A DNA stretch of 30,672 nt from JOPF133 sp052144935 (GTDB taxonomy: Bacteria > Acidobacteriota > Terriglobia > Bryobacterales > Bryobacteraceae), in assembly GCA_052144935.1 (NCBI GenBank), contig JBKQPR010000151.1, positions 1 to 30,672 on the forward strand. Reading direction: 5' to 3'. This document shows, one piece after another, positions 1 through 7,674 of the stretch. The translations under genes were made by a program, and so were the position numbers. The notes beneath the pieces are model-generated. The model was not told the DNA's origin. It worked only from the letters and a program-made list of their open reading frames with translations, and made no database searches. The number at the start of each line of letters is the position of its first letter. Position 1 is the first letter of the stretch.

Positions 1-285
1 CTATCTTGGCAATTCCTGCCGATTCGATCCAGGCGCATGCCGTACCGTTGCTCTACCATAACAAGAGTTAATTCCGGAGGTTGTCAAACCATAGCATTCA
101 GGAGCACGGACTTTGGCCAGCCATGCCTAAGCACTGCCCCTGCGCGGCAAGTGGCTTGAAATATGGTCCGCGGTCGCATGGCCGCCGCCCACCGCGCAGC
201 AGCGGGACCACAGGCTGAAACGCCTGTCCTGCACGGCGCAGACCTTGCCGCTGGCCGCGCGAGGGTCGCCGCCGTCACTCCCGTT
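1..285. other. Non-coding left edge
   Basis: No convincing gene was found in this stretch. Open frames here have no recognisable domain and cross the hairpin repeat at 210-227. The left end may hold the edge of a neighbouring locus that cannot be identified from what is present. Confidence 0.5.
210..227. repeat. Short dispersed-type hairpin downstream of the esterase
   Basis: ACAGGC (210-215) and GCCTGT (222-227) form a perfect 6-bp inverted repeat around a 6-nt loop, set in GC-rich sequence just past the 3' end of the minus-strand esterase gene. The wording resembles the small hairpin repeats scattered between genes in acidobacterial genomes. It has no U-tract, so a role as a terminator is only possible. 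Confidence 0.4.
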
Positions 286-1395
286 TTACCGGAACAGCAG
301 CGGCGCCACGTCGTTCAAGTAATGCCGCCACACCATCCAAGTGTGCGCTCCTTGGCTTTCGTGAAACACGTGACGGATCCTTTGCGCGTCGAGGAATTCG
401 TGAAAGCTCTTGGCCGCCGCGAAGAGGCTGTCCTGGGCGCCACAGCCGAACCACAGCAGGTGCAGCTTTCGATTGGCGTCCTGCGGGTTAGCGGCTAGGG
501 CGGCGAACGTTTTAGAAAACTCGGCGGGCCGTAGCGCGGCGCTAAAACCGGCCACGTAGCTGAACAGATCGAGGCGGTTCAGACCGATCCCCAATGACTC
601 GCCGCCGCCCATCGAGAGGCCGGCGATGGCGCGCGAATCGCGACCCGTTTCGACGCGGTAGTGCGACTCTATGAAGGGAATCACGTCTTCGATCAGGTCA
701 CGGCCAAACAGAGCAGTGTTATCTGTCCCGGCGGGGGCGGCCGTCCCCGGCGGCACGCCGTAGCCGAACGGCATTACAACCAAAAACGGCCTGGACTTTC
801 CAGCAGCCAGCAGGTTGTCCAGTATCAAATTCACGTGGCCCAGCCGCGTCCATGCTGTTTCGTCGGCGTTGGCACCGTGAAACAGGTAGAGCACGGGAAG
901 GCGACCGCGGATCGCCTCTCCATAAACCGGCGGCGTGTACACCGTAAGCCGCCGCAGCGTGCCAAGCGATTTGGATACGTACCAGTGGCTGCGGATCTCG
1001 CCGTGCGGCACCGGCTGGCCGTCGTAAAAAGCCGGAGTGTCGCCCGGCACTTCTAGAATGCTGGCGATGGTGCTGGGGGTCGAACCAGTCTTGACGTTGG
1101 GATTGGCGGGATCGATGGTGCGGACGCCATCGATGGTGAAGTTGTAATTGTAGATCTCTGGATCGAGCGGGCCGATTATGACGCTCCAGACGCCGCGCTC
1201 ATCCTTATTGAGGTTTCGAGCGCCCTGCTGGAACTCGCCGCTGACGGATACCTCAGTGGCCTTGGGGGCCAGCAGGCGGAAGGTCACACGGCGATCGGGC
1301 GCCACTTCCGGCGAACGCAACGCCGGCGTTTGTTGTGCGCGGGCGACCGGCATCAGCAACACTGCCAGGGCGGCCCACATTCGGGATTTCATCAT
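286..1395 (-). CDS. Secreted esterase with N-terminal CBM48/E-set-like domain (enterochelin/feruloyl esterase-like)
   Basis: The 369-aa product begins with a signal peptide (residues 1-20, cleavage near ARA-QQ). Residues about 28-95 form an immunoglobulin-like E-set/CBM48-type domain, seen as VTFRLLAPKATEVSVSGEF. From about 140 onward there is an alpha/beta-hydrolase of the Esterase_D/Fes type. The likely triad is Ser261 in GLSMGG, Asp322 in GAQDSLF and His351 in GAHTWMVW. Enzymes of this layout cut ester bonds in acylated sugars, siderophores or feruloylated xylan; the substrate cannot be told here. Export implies a periplasmic or extracellular role. The ATG is preceded by a strong GGAGGAG ribosome site six bases away. 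It is transcribed divergently from the ADOP permease at 1686 and appears to be a single-gene unit. Function class is confident, substrate is not. Confidence 0.87.
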   Translation of the reverse strand: MMKSRMWAALAVLLMPVARAQQTPALRSPEVAPDRRVTFRLLAPKATEVSVSGEFQQGARNLNKDERGVWSVIIGPLDPEIYNYNFTIDGVRTIDPANPNVKTGSTPSTIASILEVPGDTPAFYDGQPVPHGEIRSHWYVSKSLGTLRRLTVYTPPVYGEAIRGRLPVLYLFHGANADETAWTRLGHVNLILDNLLAAGKSRPFLVVMPFGYGVPPGTAAPAGTDNTALFGRDLIEDVIPFIESHYRVETGRDSRAIAGLSMGGGESLGIGLNRLDLFSYVAGFSAALRPAEFSKTFAALAANPQDANRKLHLLWFGCGAQDSLFAAAKSFHEFLDAQRIRHVFHESQGAHTWMVWRHYLNDVAPLLFR

Positions 1396-1538
1396 GGCTG
1401 CTCCTCCTTCAGAAGTCCGGTATCTCGGGCAAGTGGTGGGAACCTGAAAAGTTTATCTTATAAAACCGAAGCACCAGCAGGTTCGGGTCAGGAATGCCGC
1501 GCGAGCCGAAGGCCTGAAAATGACCGGTTTCGGACACC

Positions 1539-1552
1539 GCGTTTCACAACCG
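1539..1552 (+). promoter_or_regulatory. Motif shared upstream of ADOP genes (copy 1)
   Basis: GCGTTTCACAACCG on the plus strand ends 133 bp before the ATG of the first ADOP permease. It matches the copy upstream of the third ADOP gene (25384-25397, minus) at 12 of 14 positions. Its recurrence at a similar place and in the same orientation suggests a promoter element or regulator site. The binding factor is unknown. Confidence 0.4.
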
Positions 1553-1568
1553 GCCAGTCGTACGCCGT

Positions 1569-1587
1569 CGAACAGGTAGTCTGTTCG
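1569..1587. promoter_or_regulatory. Perfect 7-bp inverted repeat, possible operator
   Basis: CGAACAG (1569-1575) and CTGTTCG (1581-1587) form a perfect dyad with a 5-bp spacer, about 100 bp upstream of the ADOP start and about 175 bp upstream of the divergent esterase. The GAAC...GTTC form is of the kind bound by dimeric helix-turn-helix repressors, including LexA of Gram-positive type. No regulator gene lies next to it, so the assignment is inference from shape and position. Confidence 0.4.
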
Positions 1588-1685
1588 TATGCCATCAAGC
1601 ACTTGCGAAGGGCGCCCGGCCTGCCAATGCAAGTGCTCTCGGTTGCGTCAGCGCCGGTGACGCCCGCACCATAGGGGGAGAGTTC

Positions 1686-4070
1686 ATGCACAGCCTCATC
1701 CAGGACCTTCGGTATGCCGGACGCATGCTGCGATGCAGCCCGGGATTCTGCGTGATTGCCGGGCTGGCGCTCGCAATCGGAATCGGCGCTAACACCGCCG
1801 TGTTTACAATCGTGAACGCAGTCCTCCTGCGGCCGCTGCCGTATCCCCATCCCGAACGCCTGCTCCTCCTCTCCGAGGATCCGCACAAATCGCACGCGGC
1901 GTCTCCCTTGCGCCTCCCCGACCGCGACTTCGTTGAACTTCGCCGCTATGACCGATTCTTCGATGGCGTCGCGGCGTTCGCTGCATGCGGGACCGACATG
2001 GTGGGCGCAGGCGAGCCCGTCCACCTCGCGGCTGCCTCCGTTACGGCCGATTTCATGCGGGTGCTCGGCGTTCCTCCGATGATGGGCAGAACCTTTGTGG
2101 CCGCCGAAGAGACCTCCCGGGTGCGCACGGCGGTTATCGGAGAGTCGCTGTGGCGCGAGCGTTTTGCCGCCGATCCCGAGATCGTGGGACGCCAGATCCG
2201 GCTAGATGGAGTCGTCCATACCGTCATCGGCGTTATGCCTCCGGGCTTTGCCTTCCCCTCTGACGCTCAGTTGTGGACTCCCCTGGAAGTGCGCTCCGAC
2301 CCACACATGGGCTTTGCGCGCCCGGTGGTCGGACGATTGAAGAACGGCGCCTCGCCGCGGCAGGCGCAGACTGAACTCCAGGCCGTGCTCGGTTCACGTC
2401 GTGTCGCGGTCGTTCAGCCCTTCCAGGAACTCGTCGTCGCGGGTGTGCGCGAGCCGTTGCTGATCTTTGTGGGGGCCGTTGCCTTAATCCTGCTCATTGC
2501 GTGCGCCGATATTGCGAACCTCCTGCTGTTCCGCGTCGCGTCCCGAGGCCGAGAAATCGCGGTGCGCGCCGCGCTCGGCGCCGGACCCCGGCGGCTCGTT
2601 CAACAGTTGCTGACCGAGAGCACGCTCCTGTCGCTGACGTCCGGGTGTATGGGTCTGCTGCTCGCCATCTGGGGGGTACCCGTTCTGCTCGCCCTCGCTC
2701 CCCAAGGAATGATTCCAGCGCTCGCCGACATTCATGTCGATGGGCGCGTGTTAACATTCGCCTTCGGCGTGTCGCTGCTGGCCGGCTTGCTCATGGGAGC
2801 GGCACCCGCGTCTCATATTCTCCGACGACCACTGCCCGCCTCCCTAGTGGGCGCGGAACCCATCGCGGGCCGTGCGCGACCCGGACTCCGCAGCCTCCTC
2901 GTGGTCGCGGAACTGGCTCTGGCGCTCGTCTTGCTCGCCGGCGGTGGCCTCATGCTGAAGAGCTTCTTCCGGATGCGCGCCGCCGACCCGGGCTTCCGGC
3001 CGGATAACGTGCTGACCATCACCGTGTCGCTGCCCGAGGCCGTGTATCGCGCGCCCGAGGCCCGACGCGATTTCGAGAGGAGGCTGGTCGAGAAACTCTC
3101 CGGCCGCCCCGGAGTAGCGGCAGCCGGCGCCGTAGACCTTCTGCCGCTCGGCCCGATCATGCTGACCGGCGACATCCACGCAGACGGCGGTGCGATCGTT
3201 CACCGTGGTTACCAGGTCGACAAGCCTTGCGTCAGCCCGGATTACTTCCGCACCATGGGAATTCGCCTGCTCGATGGTCGAGACTTCTCATACCAGGACG
3301 ATCTGTCCGCCCCGGAGGTCGCCATCGTCAGCCAATCCGTCGCGCGCGAAGTCTGGCCGGGCCAGAATGCCATCGGCAAGCGGGTCTCGATGCAGGATCG
3401 GCCCCAGCCGGCCGACTGGCTGATCGTTGTCGGCGTCGTGGAAGACGTTCGCCAGTTCGGCGTCACTTCCGGACGCCGCCGCGCCGTCTACCGGCCTTAC
3501 AGCCAGGCGACCGGCCCCGTGTTCTCGAACGAGATCACATTTGTTGTGCGCACCGCCATCGATCCTCTCTTGATCGCCCCAACCATCTTGCGGCATGCCG
3601 TCTATGAGGTTGACCCGAACCAGCCCGTCGCCTCCCTAGCGACCATGCAGGACCTCATCGGCAGAGACATGGCCGAACCGCTCTTCCAGACCCGGCTGCT
3701 AGCCGCATTCTCCATCCTGGCTTTGCTGCTCGCTGCCATTGGGATCTACGGCGTGCTCTCCTTCACCGTCGCCGCGCGAACCCACGAAATCGGCATCCGC
3801 ATGGCGCTGGGCGCCCCAACGCGCGATGTCATGCTCGACGTCCTGCGCTACACCTTCACGCTCGCTGCGGCCGGTGTGGCACTGGGCGCCGCGGGGGCGG
3901 TCGCGGCCACCCGCGTCCTCGCGAACCTCCTATTCGAGGTGAAGCCGGCCGACCCCATGGTCCTGCTCGGGGTTGCCTCGCTCCTCGCCAGCGTGGCTGC
4001 CTTGGCCGGCTGGATCCCGGCGCGCCGCGCCACCCGCGTCGACCCCGTAGTCGCCCTTCGCTACGAATGA
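1686..4070 (+). CDS. ADOP-family orphan ABC permease (MacB core and FtsX domains)
   Basis: The 794-aa protein has the ADOP (acidobacterial duplicated orphan permease) layout. One TM helix lies at about 20-45, preceded by DLRYAGRMLRCSPGF. A large extracytoplasmic MacB-type domain follows, then an FtsX block of helices near 258-280, 312-335 and 355-375. A further helix at about 400-422 leads into a second extracytoplasmic domain, and a C-terminal FtsX block starts near 670. The conserved IGIGANTAVF and HEIGIRMALGA motifs are present. ADOPs are permease halves without a dedicated ATPase; none is encoded nearby. The usual role is efflux or mechanotransmission across the inner membrane, with unknown substrate. 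Start chosen at ATG 1686 behind AGGGGGAGAG. Length is normal for the family. The usual PadR-type regulator gene is absent. Confidence 0.92.
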   Translation: MHSLIQDLRYAGRMLRCSPGFCVIAGLALAIGIGANTAVFTIVNAVLLRPLPYPHPERLLLLSEDPHKSHAASPLRLPDRDFVELRRYDRFFDGVAAFAACGTDMVGAGEPVHLAAASVTADFMRVLGVPPMMGRTFVAAEETSRVRTAVIGESLWRERFAADPEIVGRQIRLDGVVHTVIGVMPPGFAFPSDAQLWTPLEVRSDPHMGFARPVVGRLKNGASPRQAQTELQAVLGSRRVAVVQPFQELVVAGVREPLLIFVGAVALILLIACADIANLLLFRVASRGREIAVRAALGAGPRRLVQQLLTESTLLSLTSGCMGLLLAIWGVPVLLALAPQGMIPALADIHVDGRVLTFAFGVSLLAGLLMGAAPASHILRRPLPASLVGAEPIAGRARPGLRSLLVVAELALALVLLAGGGLMLKSFFRMRAADPGFRPDNVLTITVSLPEAVYRAPEARRDFERRLVEKLSGRPGVAAAGAVDLLPLGPIMLTGDIHADGGAIVHRGYQVDKPCVSPDYFRTMGIRLLDGRDFSYQDDLSAPEVAIVSQSVAREVWPGQNAIGKRVSMQDRPQPADWLIVVGVVEDVRQFGVTSGRRRAVYRPYSQATGPVFSNEITFVVRTAIDPLLIAPTILRHAVYEVDPNQPVASLATMQDLIGRDMAEPLFQTRLLAAFSILALLLAAIGIYGVLSFTVAARTHEIGIRMALGAPTRDVMLDVLRYTFTLAAAGVALGAAGAVAATRVLANLLFEVKPADPMVLLGVASLLASVAALAGWIPARRATRVDPVVALRYE

Positions 4071-4121
4071 CCGCGGAGCCTTCGCACCGACTGATGTCGA
4101 TGTTCTTGGGGCAAGGAAACT

Positions 4122-4224
4122 TTTGACGCGGAGACGCGGAGGCACGGAGGGAAACGCGGAGAAAATAACATCTTTGGTCTTCTTCTCCGCGAATTTCTCT
4201 GCGCCTCCGCGCCTCCGCGTCAAA
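4122..4224. repeat. Long imperfect inverted repeat (CGCGGAG-rich hairpin)
   Basis: Arms 4122-4163 and 4183-4224 (42 nt each) match at about 35 positions; the outer 12 bp (TTTGACGCGGAG / CTCCGCGTCAAA) are perfect. The 19-nt loop is A/T-rich. Repeats worded like this (CGCGGAGGCGCGGAG) occur between genes in many environmental bacterial genomes. It begins about 50 bp after the ADOP stop codon, so its transcript could end or protect that mRNA. No transposase lies beside it. Confidence 0.75.
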
Positions 4225-4386
4225 GAGGTGTACCGGTGGAGTTTCCGGAGAGAGACACGCCATTCCGAACCGTTGTAGGTAGCCAAAAAGACGATCGCAA
4301 CGGAAGATCAATGGCTTGAGAGCGTCGCCCCGAGTCACGTCAATCGGTACCCCAAGAGCACTGGGATTCAGCAGTTCGCACCTCAG

Positions 4387-4516
4387 GAATGTCGACGCAC
4401 ATGTGCGCCTCTGTGTCACGAAGCCGGCGGGCGAGCTCGAGCGGATCCAGTTCCTGCCGGGGCACGTCTCGGTGGAGACCACCGAACAATACCGCGGCTG
4501 CAAGCGGCGACTTCGC
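4387..4516 (+). pseudogene. Tyrosine recombinase (phage-type integrase) C-terminal remnant
   Basis: Two adjacent frames join to give the end of a site-specific recombinase. One frame reads CRRTCAPLCHEAGG, resembling the RRT-LCH-AGG segment around the catalytic Arg. The next frame reads GELERIQFLPGHVSVETTEQ then YRGCKRRLR, with the GHVS/T-TTExY segment that carries the catalytic His and Tyr. The shift falls in the GCCGGCGGGCGAG stretch near 4425. Nothing recognisable precedes it, so the N-terminal and most of the catalytic domain are gone. It is a relic of a past integration event. Confidence 0.65.
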
Positions 4517-4564
4517 CTTCCTCTCAGAGCCGTTTCTTCCGCAGTACCCATGTGGTCATCGAGA

Positions 4565-4594
4565 GGCGCCCCAACGGCGCCCCATGGCGCCCCA
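4565..4594. repeat. Three short tandem copies of GGCGCCCCA
   Basis: GGCGCCCCA occurs at 4565-4573, 4576-4584 and 4586-4594 with 1-2 bp between copies, about 30 bp upstream of the kinase -10 element. The unit contains the self-complementary GGCGCC. The close spacing could reflect a protein-binding site or simple replication slippage. Confidence 0.45.
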
Positions 4595-4622
4595 AAGGCC
4601 ATGGGATTTCGGGCTTTTCAGG

Positions 4623-4631
4623 TGCTATAAT
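4623..4631 (+). promoter_or_regulatory. Extended -10 promoter of the kinase gene
   Basis: TGC followed by a perfect TATAAT (4626-4631) makes an extended -10 element. No good -35 is seen, as is common with this type. Transcription should start near 4638, only about 8 nt before the ATG at 4646, and no ribosome site fits in between. The message is therefore probably leaderless or nearly so. Confidence 0.6.
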
Positions 4632-4645
4632 CCGCCTAGGCTGTT

Positions 4646-6718
4646 ATGGATCCAGCCCGCTGGCGAAGCGTCGAGGAGATCTACCAGGCGGCGGCGGAAC
4701 GGAAACCCGAGGAACGGGCGGCATTTCTTGCGGTGGCCTGCGGCGGGGATGAAGACCTGCGAGGCGAGGTCGAATCTTTGCTAGCGCAGCCGTCGGAGGA
4801 CGGTATGTTCGACCGGCCCGCGTGGAAGCCTGATCCAGGCGGCCGGTTGCCGCCGGACGCAGTGCGGCTAACCGCCGGACAGCGAGTCTCCCACTACCGG
4901 ATTGAGGAGAAGCTCGGCGAAGGCGGCATGGGCGTGGTCTACAAAGCCAAGGACACGCGCCTGGGCCGCAGTGTCGCCCTCAAATTCATCAAGGCCCAGT
5001 TCAGCAACCGGTGGGAGCGCGAGGCGCGGGCGGTGGCGGCGTTGAACCACCCCCACATCGCTACGCTCCATGAAGTCGGCGACCACCAAGGTTCGCCGTA
5101 CCTCGCCATGGAGTTCGTCGAAGGCCGGCCGCTCAAAAGCCCGCTCCCGGTGAAGCAGGCGATCGAGTACGGCATTCAGATAGCCGATGCCCTGGCCGCG
5201 GCTCACGCGGCGGGCATCGTGCATCGCGACCTGAAGCCCGGCAACATTCTGGTGACCGAGAAGGGGTCCGTCAAGGTGCTGGATTTCGGCCTGGCGAAAC
5301 TGGCGGAGCCGGAGGGCGCGCCGGCCTCCACGCAAACCGCCGGCCTGGCGGGCACGCCCGGCTACATGGCGCCGGAGCAGATCGAAGGCCGGCAGGCCGA
5401 CACGCGCAGCGACATCTTCGCCTTCGGCTGCCTCCTCTACCAACTGTTGAGCGGCCGCCGGGCGTTCCCGGGCGAGACCATCACCGCCGCGTTGATCGCC
5501 GCCGCCACTACGGAGCCGAAACCACTGGAGGGAGTGCCGGAGCGGCTTGACGAACTGGTCCGCCTCTGCTTGCGCAAGGACCCCCAGAGCCGCCTCCAGC
5601 ACATCGACGACGCGCGGATCATGCTGGAAGCGCTTCGCGAGGTTCCTAAGTCCGGGGGAAGCGGAGCGCCGGCCGGCGCCGGGCTCGCAGCGAAGCCAGC
5701 CGGGTGGCCGTTGGCGAAGCTATGGAGGATTGCGATTCCTGTCCTGCTGGCTGCCGTGCTCGCCGTCGGCGGCTTATACTACCGCTCGCATCGAGCCAAG
5801 CCGCTGACGGACAAGGACTCCATGGTCCTCTCCGATTTCACCAACACGACCGGCGACAGCGTATTCGACGACACGCTGAAGCAGGGACTCTCGGTGCAGC
5901 TCGAGCAATCACCCTTTCTCAACCTGGTTTCCGACCGCAGGGTGAATGAGACCTTGAAGCTGATGGGGCGTGCGGCCGGTGACCGGTTGACGCCGGAGGT
6001 CACCCGCGAGGTCTGCCAGCGCACGGGCACCAAGGCCATGCTGGCCGGGTCGATTGCGGCGCTGGGCAGCCAGTATGTGCTTGGCCTGAAGGCCGTGAAC
6101 TGCGACACGGGGGATGTGCTGGCGGAAGCGCAGGAACAGGCGGCGGGCAAGGAAGCGGTGCTCAAGGCTCTGGACGCCGCGGCAGTCCGTTTGCGAAGCA
6201 AACTGGGCGAGTCGCTCAGCTCGGTGCAGAAATACGCCATGCCGGTGCAGGAGGTAACCACACCGTCCCTGGAGGCGCTGAAGGCTTACAGCCTGGGAAT
6301 AAAGACCCGCTTTGCGAAAGGAGGGTTCACAGCCGCGCTGCCCTTCCTCAAACGGGCGGTGGACCTTGATCCGAGTTTTGCCTCGGCCTATTTTTGGATG
6401 TCGGCTTTCTACAGCGGCCTAAACCAAGGGGGGCGGGCGGCCGAGTATGCACGCAAGGCTTACGCGCTGCGGGAGAAGGTAAGCGAGCGGGAGCGGTTAG
6501 GCATCGAGGGAAGATACTACCTCTCTGTGACGGGAGAGGTGGAGAAGGCGGCCCAGACCTATGAACTGTACCAGCAGACCTACCCAAGAGACGACCAACC
6601 CCACGAAATGATGGGAGCCGTTTACTACCGTCTGGGAAACTGGGAAAAGGTATTGGAGGAATCTCGAGAGGTGCAGCGCCTTGAGCCAAGTATCGCGTAC
6701 CCGGCATACCGATCCTGA
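4646..6718 (+). CDS. Transmembrane Ser/Thr protein kinase with TPR sensor region, 3'-truncated
   Basis: 690 aa. Residues 1-80 are the short acidobacterial leader domain. The kinase domain (84-330) is complete: GEGGMGVVYK loop (91-100), Lys113, Glu126, HRDLKPGN (193-200), DFG (213-215) and APE (242-244), so it should be active. A TM helix lies at about 358-378. The outer part holds a domain beginning VLSDFTNTTGD, then TPR-like repeats from about 545. Such kinases phosphorylate cytoplasmic partners in response to outside cues. The reading frame stops after RLEPSIAYPAYRS, but the next bases in another frame encode the usual family tail (see 6697-6753). The later TPR units have therefore been lost by an internal deletion that also broke the frame. 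Kinase activity may survive; ligand sensing is doubtful. Confidence 0.85.
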   Translation: MDPARWRSVEEIYQAAAERKPEERAAFLAVACGGDEDLRGEVESLLAQPSEDGMFDRPAWKPDPGGRLPPDAVRLTAGQRVSHYRIEEKLGEGGMGVVYKAKDTRLGRSVALKFIKAQFSNRWEREARAVAALNHPHIATLHEVGDHQGSPYLAMEFVEGRPLKSPLPVKQAIEYGIQIADALAAAHAAGIVHRDLKPGNILVTEKGSVKVLDFGLAKLAEPEGAPASTQTAGLAGTPGYMAPEQIEGRQADTRSDIFAFGCLLYQLLSGRRAFPGETITAALIAAATTEPKPLEGVPERLDELVRLCLRKDPQSRLQHIDDARIMLEALREVPKSGGSGAPAGAGLAAKPAGWPLAKLWRIAIPVLLAAVLAVGGLYYRSHRAKPLTDKDSMVLSDFTNTTGDSVFDDTLKQGLSVQLEQSPFLNLVSDRRVNETLKLMGRAAGDRLTPEVTREVCQRTGTKAMLAGSIAALGSQYVLGLKAVNCDTGDVLAEAQEQAAGKEAVLKALDAAAVRLRSKLGESLSSVQKYAMPVQEVTTPSLEALKAYSLGIKTRFAKGGFTAALPFLKRAVDLDPSFASAYFWMSAFYSGLNQGGRAAEYARKAYALREKVSERERLGIEGRYYLSVTGEVEKAAQTYELYQQTYPRDDQPHEMMGAVYYRLGNWEKVLEESREVQRLEPSIAYPAYRS

Positions 6719-6753
6719 AGGAAGCCCAGGCGGAATACGCCAAGCTGCATTAA
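6697..6753 (+). pseudogene. Out-of-frame tail of the kinase gene
   Basis: In the frame beginning at 6697 the sequence reads VPGIPILKEAQAEYAKLH followed by TAA. This closely resembles the normal end of acidobacterial kinase-TPR proteins (DPDIPILK-AK-EYAKL). It overlaps the end of the open kinase frame, so the two parts of one ancestral gene now abut after loss of the sequence between them. A single sequencing frameshift would restore only this tail and not the missing TPR units. Confidence 0.7.
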
Positions 6754-6861
6754 CTGCCAGAACCGGGAACCCGCGTAGTGCTCAGCCGAATAAATGTCGG
6801 GAAGCACTGATCGGCCCTGGCAGCGGGAGCCAACTCCCTATTCGTCGGCCACTCGGAAACC

Positions 6862-7290
6862 CTGATGCGCCGAGCCGTGGTGGAAGCCGTGCATCATTCA
6901 CAGTACCGCCACGCGTTCGGGCGCGCGCTGATCCGCCAACCCCGATGCGCAACGTGCTGGCGGACCTGACCCTGGAATCGGATGCGGCGACGATGCTGGC
7001 GATGCGGCTGGCGCGGGCTTTCGATTGAGGGCGACCGCGCGTTCGCCCGCCTGGCGGTGGCGGTCAGCAAGTTTTGGGTGTCGAAGCGCACCGCGCCGCT
7101 GGTGGCGGAAGCGCTGGAATGCCTGGGCGCCAACGGTTTCGTCGAACACTGCATGACGCCACGGCTGTATCGCGAGGCGCCCCTCAATTCGATCTGGGAG
7201 GGTTCCGGTAACGTGATTGCGCTGGATGTGTTGAGGGCCATCGTGAAGGAACCGGAGACGCTGGAACGAGTGCTGGCAGAGATTCGGATC
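6862..7290 (+). pseudogene. AidB-like acyl-CoA dehydrogenase, C-terminal remnant
   Basis: Three successive frames together give part of an acyl-CoA dehydrogenase. LMRRAVVEAVHHSQYRHAFG (from 6862) is followed, one frame over, by MRNVLADLTLESDAATMLAM up to a TGA at 7028. A third frame then gives RAFARLAVAVSKFW, LECLGANGFVE and LYREAPLNSIWEGSGNVIAL. The last segment is the hallmark of AidB and related flavin acyl-CoA dehydrogenases. Two frameshifts near 6935 and 7025, a missing N-terminal half and a lost C-terminus make it a clear pseudogene. It ends within about 40 bp of the 3' end of the opposing actE gene. Confidence 0.8.
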
Positions 7291-7332
7291 CGCGCGGCGA
7301 AGAAATCGGACACGAAACAGGCGATTTCGGTA

Positions 7333-7674
7333 TTACTTCGAGGCGATGTAGTCGATCAACGTGTCGATTTCGCGGTCGGTCAGCCAACCGCGAAATGCGG
7401 GCATCAGGGCGCCGCCGAATTTTACCCGAGCTTTGATGTACTCGCGGCTGGGCTTCATCCTGGCGATCGGCATTTGGGCGCGCTGGAAAAGCTGGTAGAA
7501 ACTGGGGCCGAGCTTCTTCGACTGCTGGCGGTCTATGTCGTGGCAAACCACGCAGTTTTCGCGGTACAACGCCTGGCCGATGCGCAGGTGGTTTTTCTCC
7601 CAGGGGATCGGGCGGCGGCCGGCGGCGGCCAGCACGACGGCGAATACCAGAGCCGGTGCGCGGCAGCCGATCAC
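7333..7674 (-). CDS. actE: Monoheme cytochrome c, ActE-like
   Basis: 113 aa from a GTG start that overlaps the actD stop codon as GTGA, which decides the start. Residues 1-19 form a signal sequence or membrane anchor. Haem attachment is CVVCH at 41-45 and the likely axial Met is Met91 in GALMPAF, giving a class I cytochrome c. In alternative complex III the ActE cytochrome accepts electrons on the periplasmic side and passes them to the terminal oxidase or a soluble carrier. It is the last gene of the minus-strand operon; the sequence after it belongs to a decayed dehydrogenase, and no actF follows. As a lone small cytochrome it could also be any c-type carrier, but operon position supports ActE. 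Confidence 0.82.
   Translation of the reverse strand: MIGCRAPALVFAVVLAAAGRRPIPWEKNHLRIGQALYRENCVVCHDIDRQQSKKLGPSFYQLFQRAQMPIARMKPSREYIKARVKFGGALMPAFRGWLTDREIDTLIDYIASK

Noticed and set aside
1..70. tRNA-like wording on the minus strand (GGTAGAGC and GATCGAATC)
   Set aside because: The spacing between the D-arm-like and T-arm-like parts is too short for an anticodon arm and the T stem does not pair.
6681..6753. Kinase truncation as a simple sequencing frameshift
   Set aside because: Restoring the frame would add only the short tail and not the missing later TPR units, so a deletion fits better; an assembly error cannot be fully excluded.
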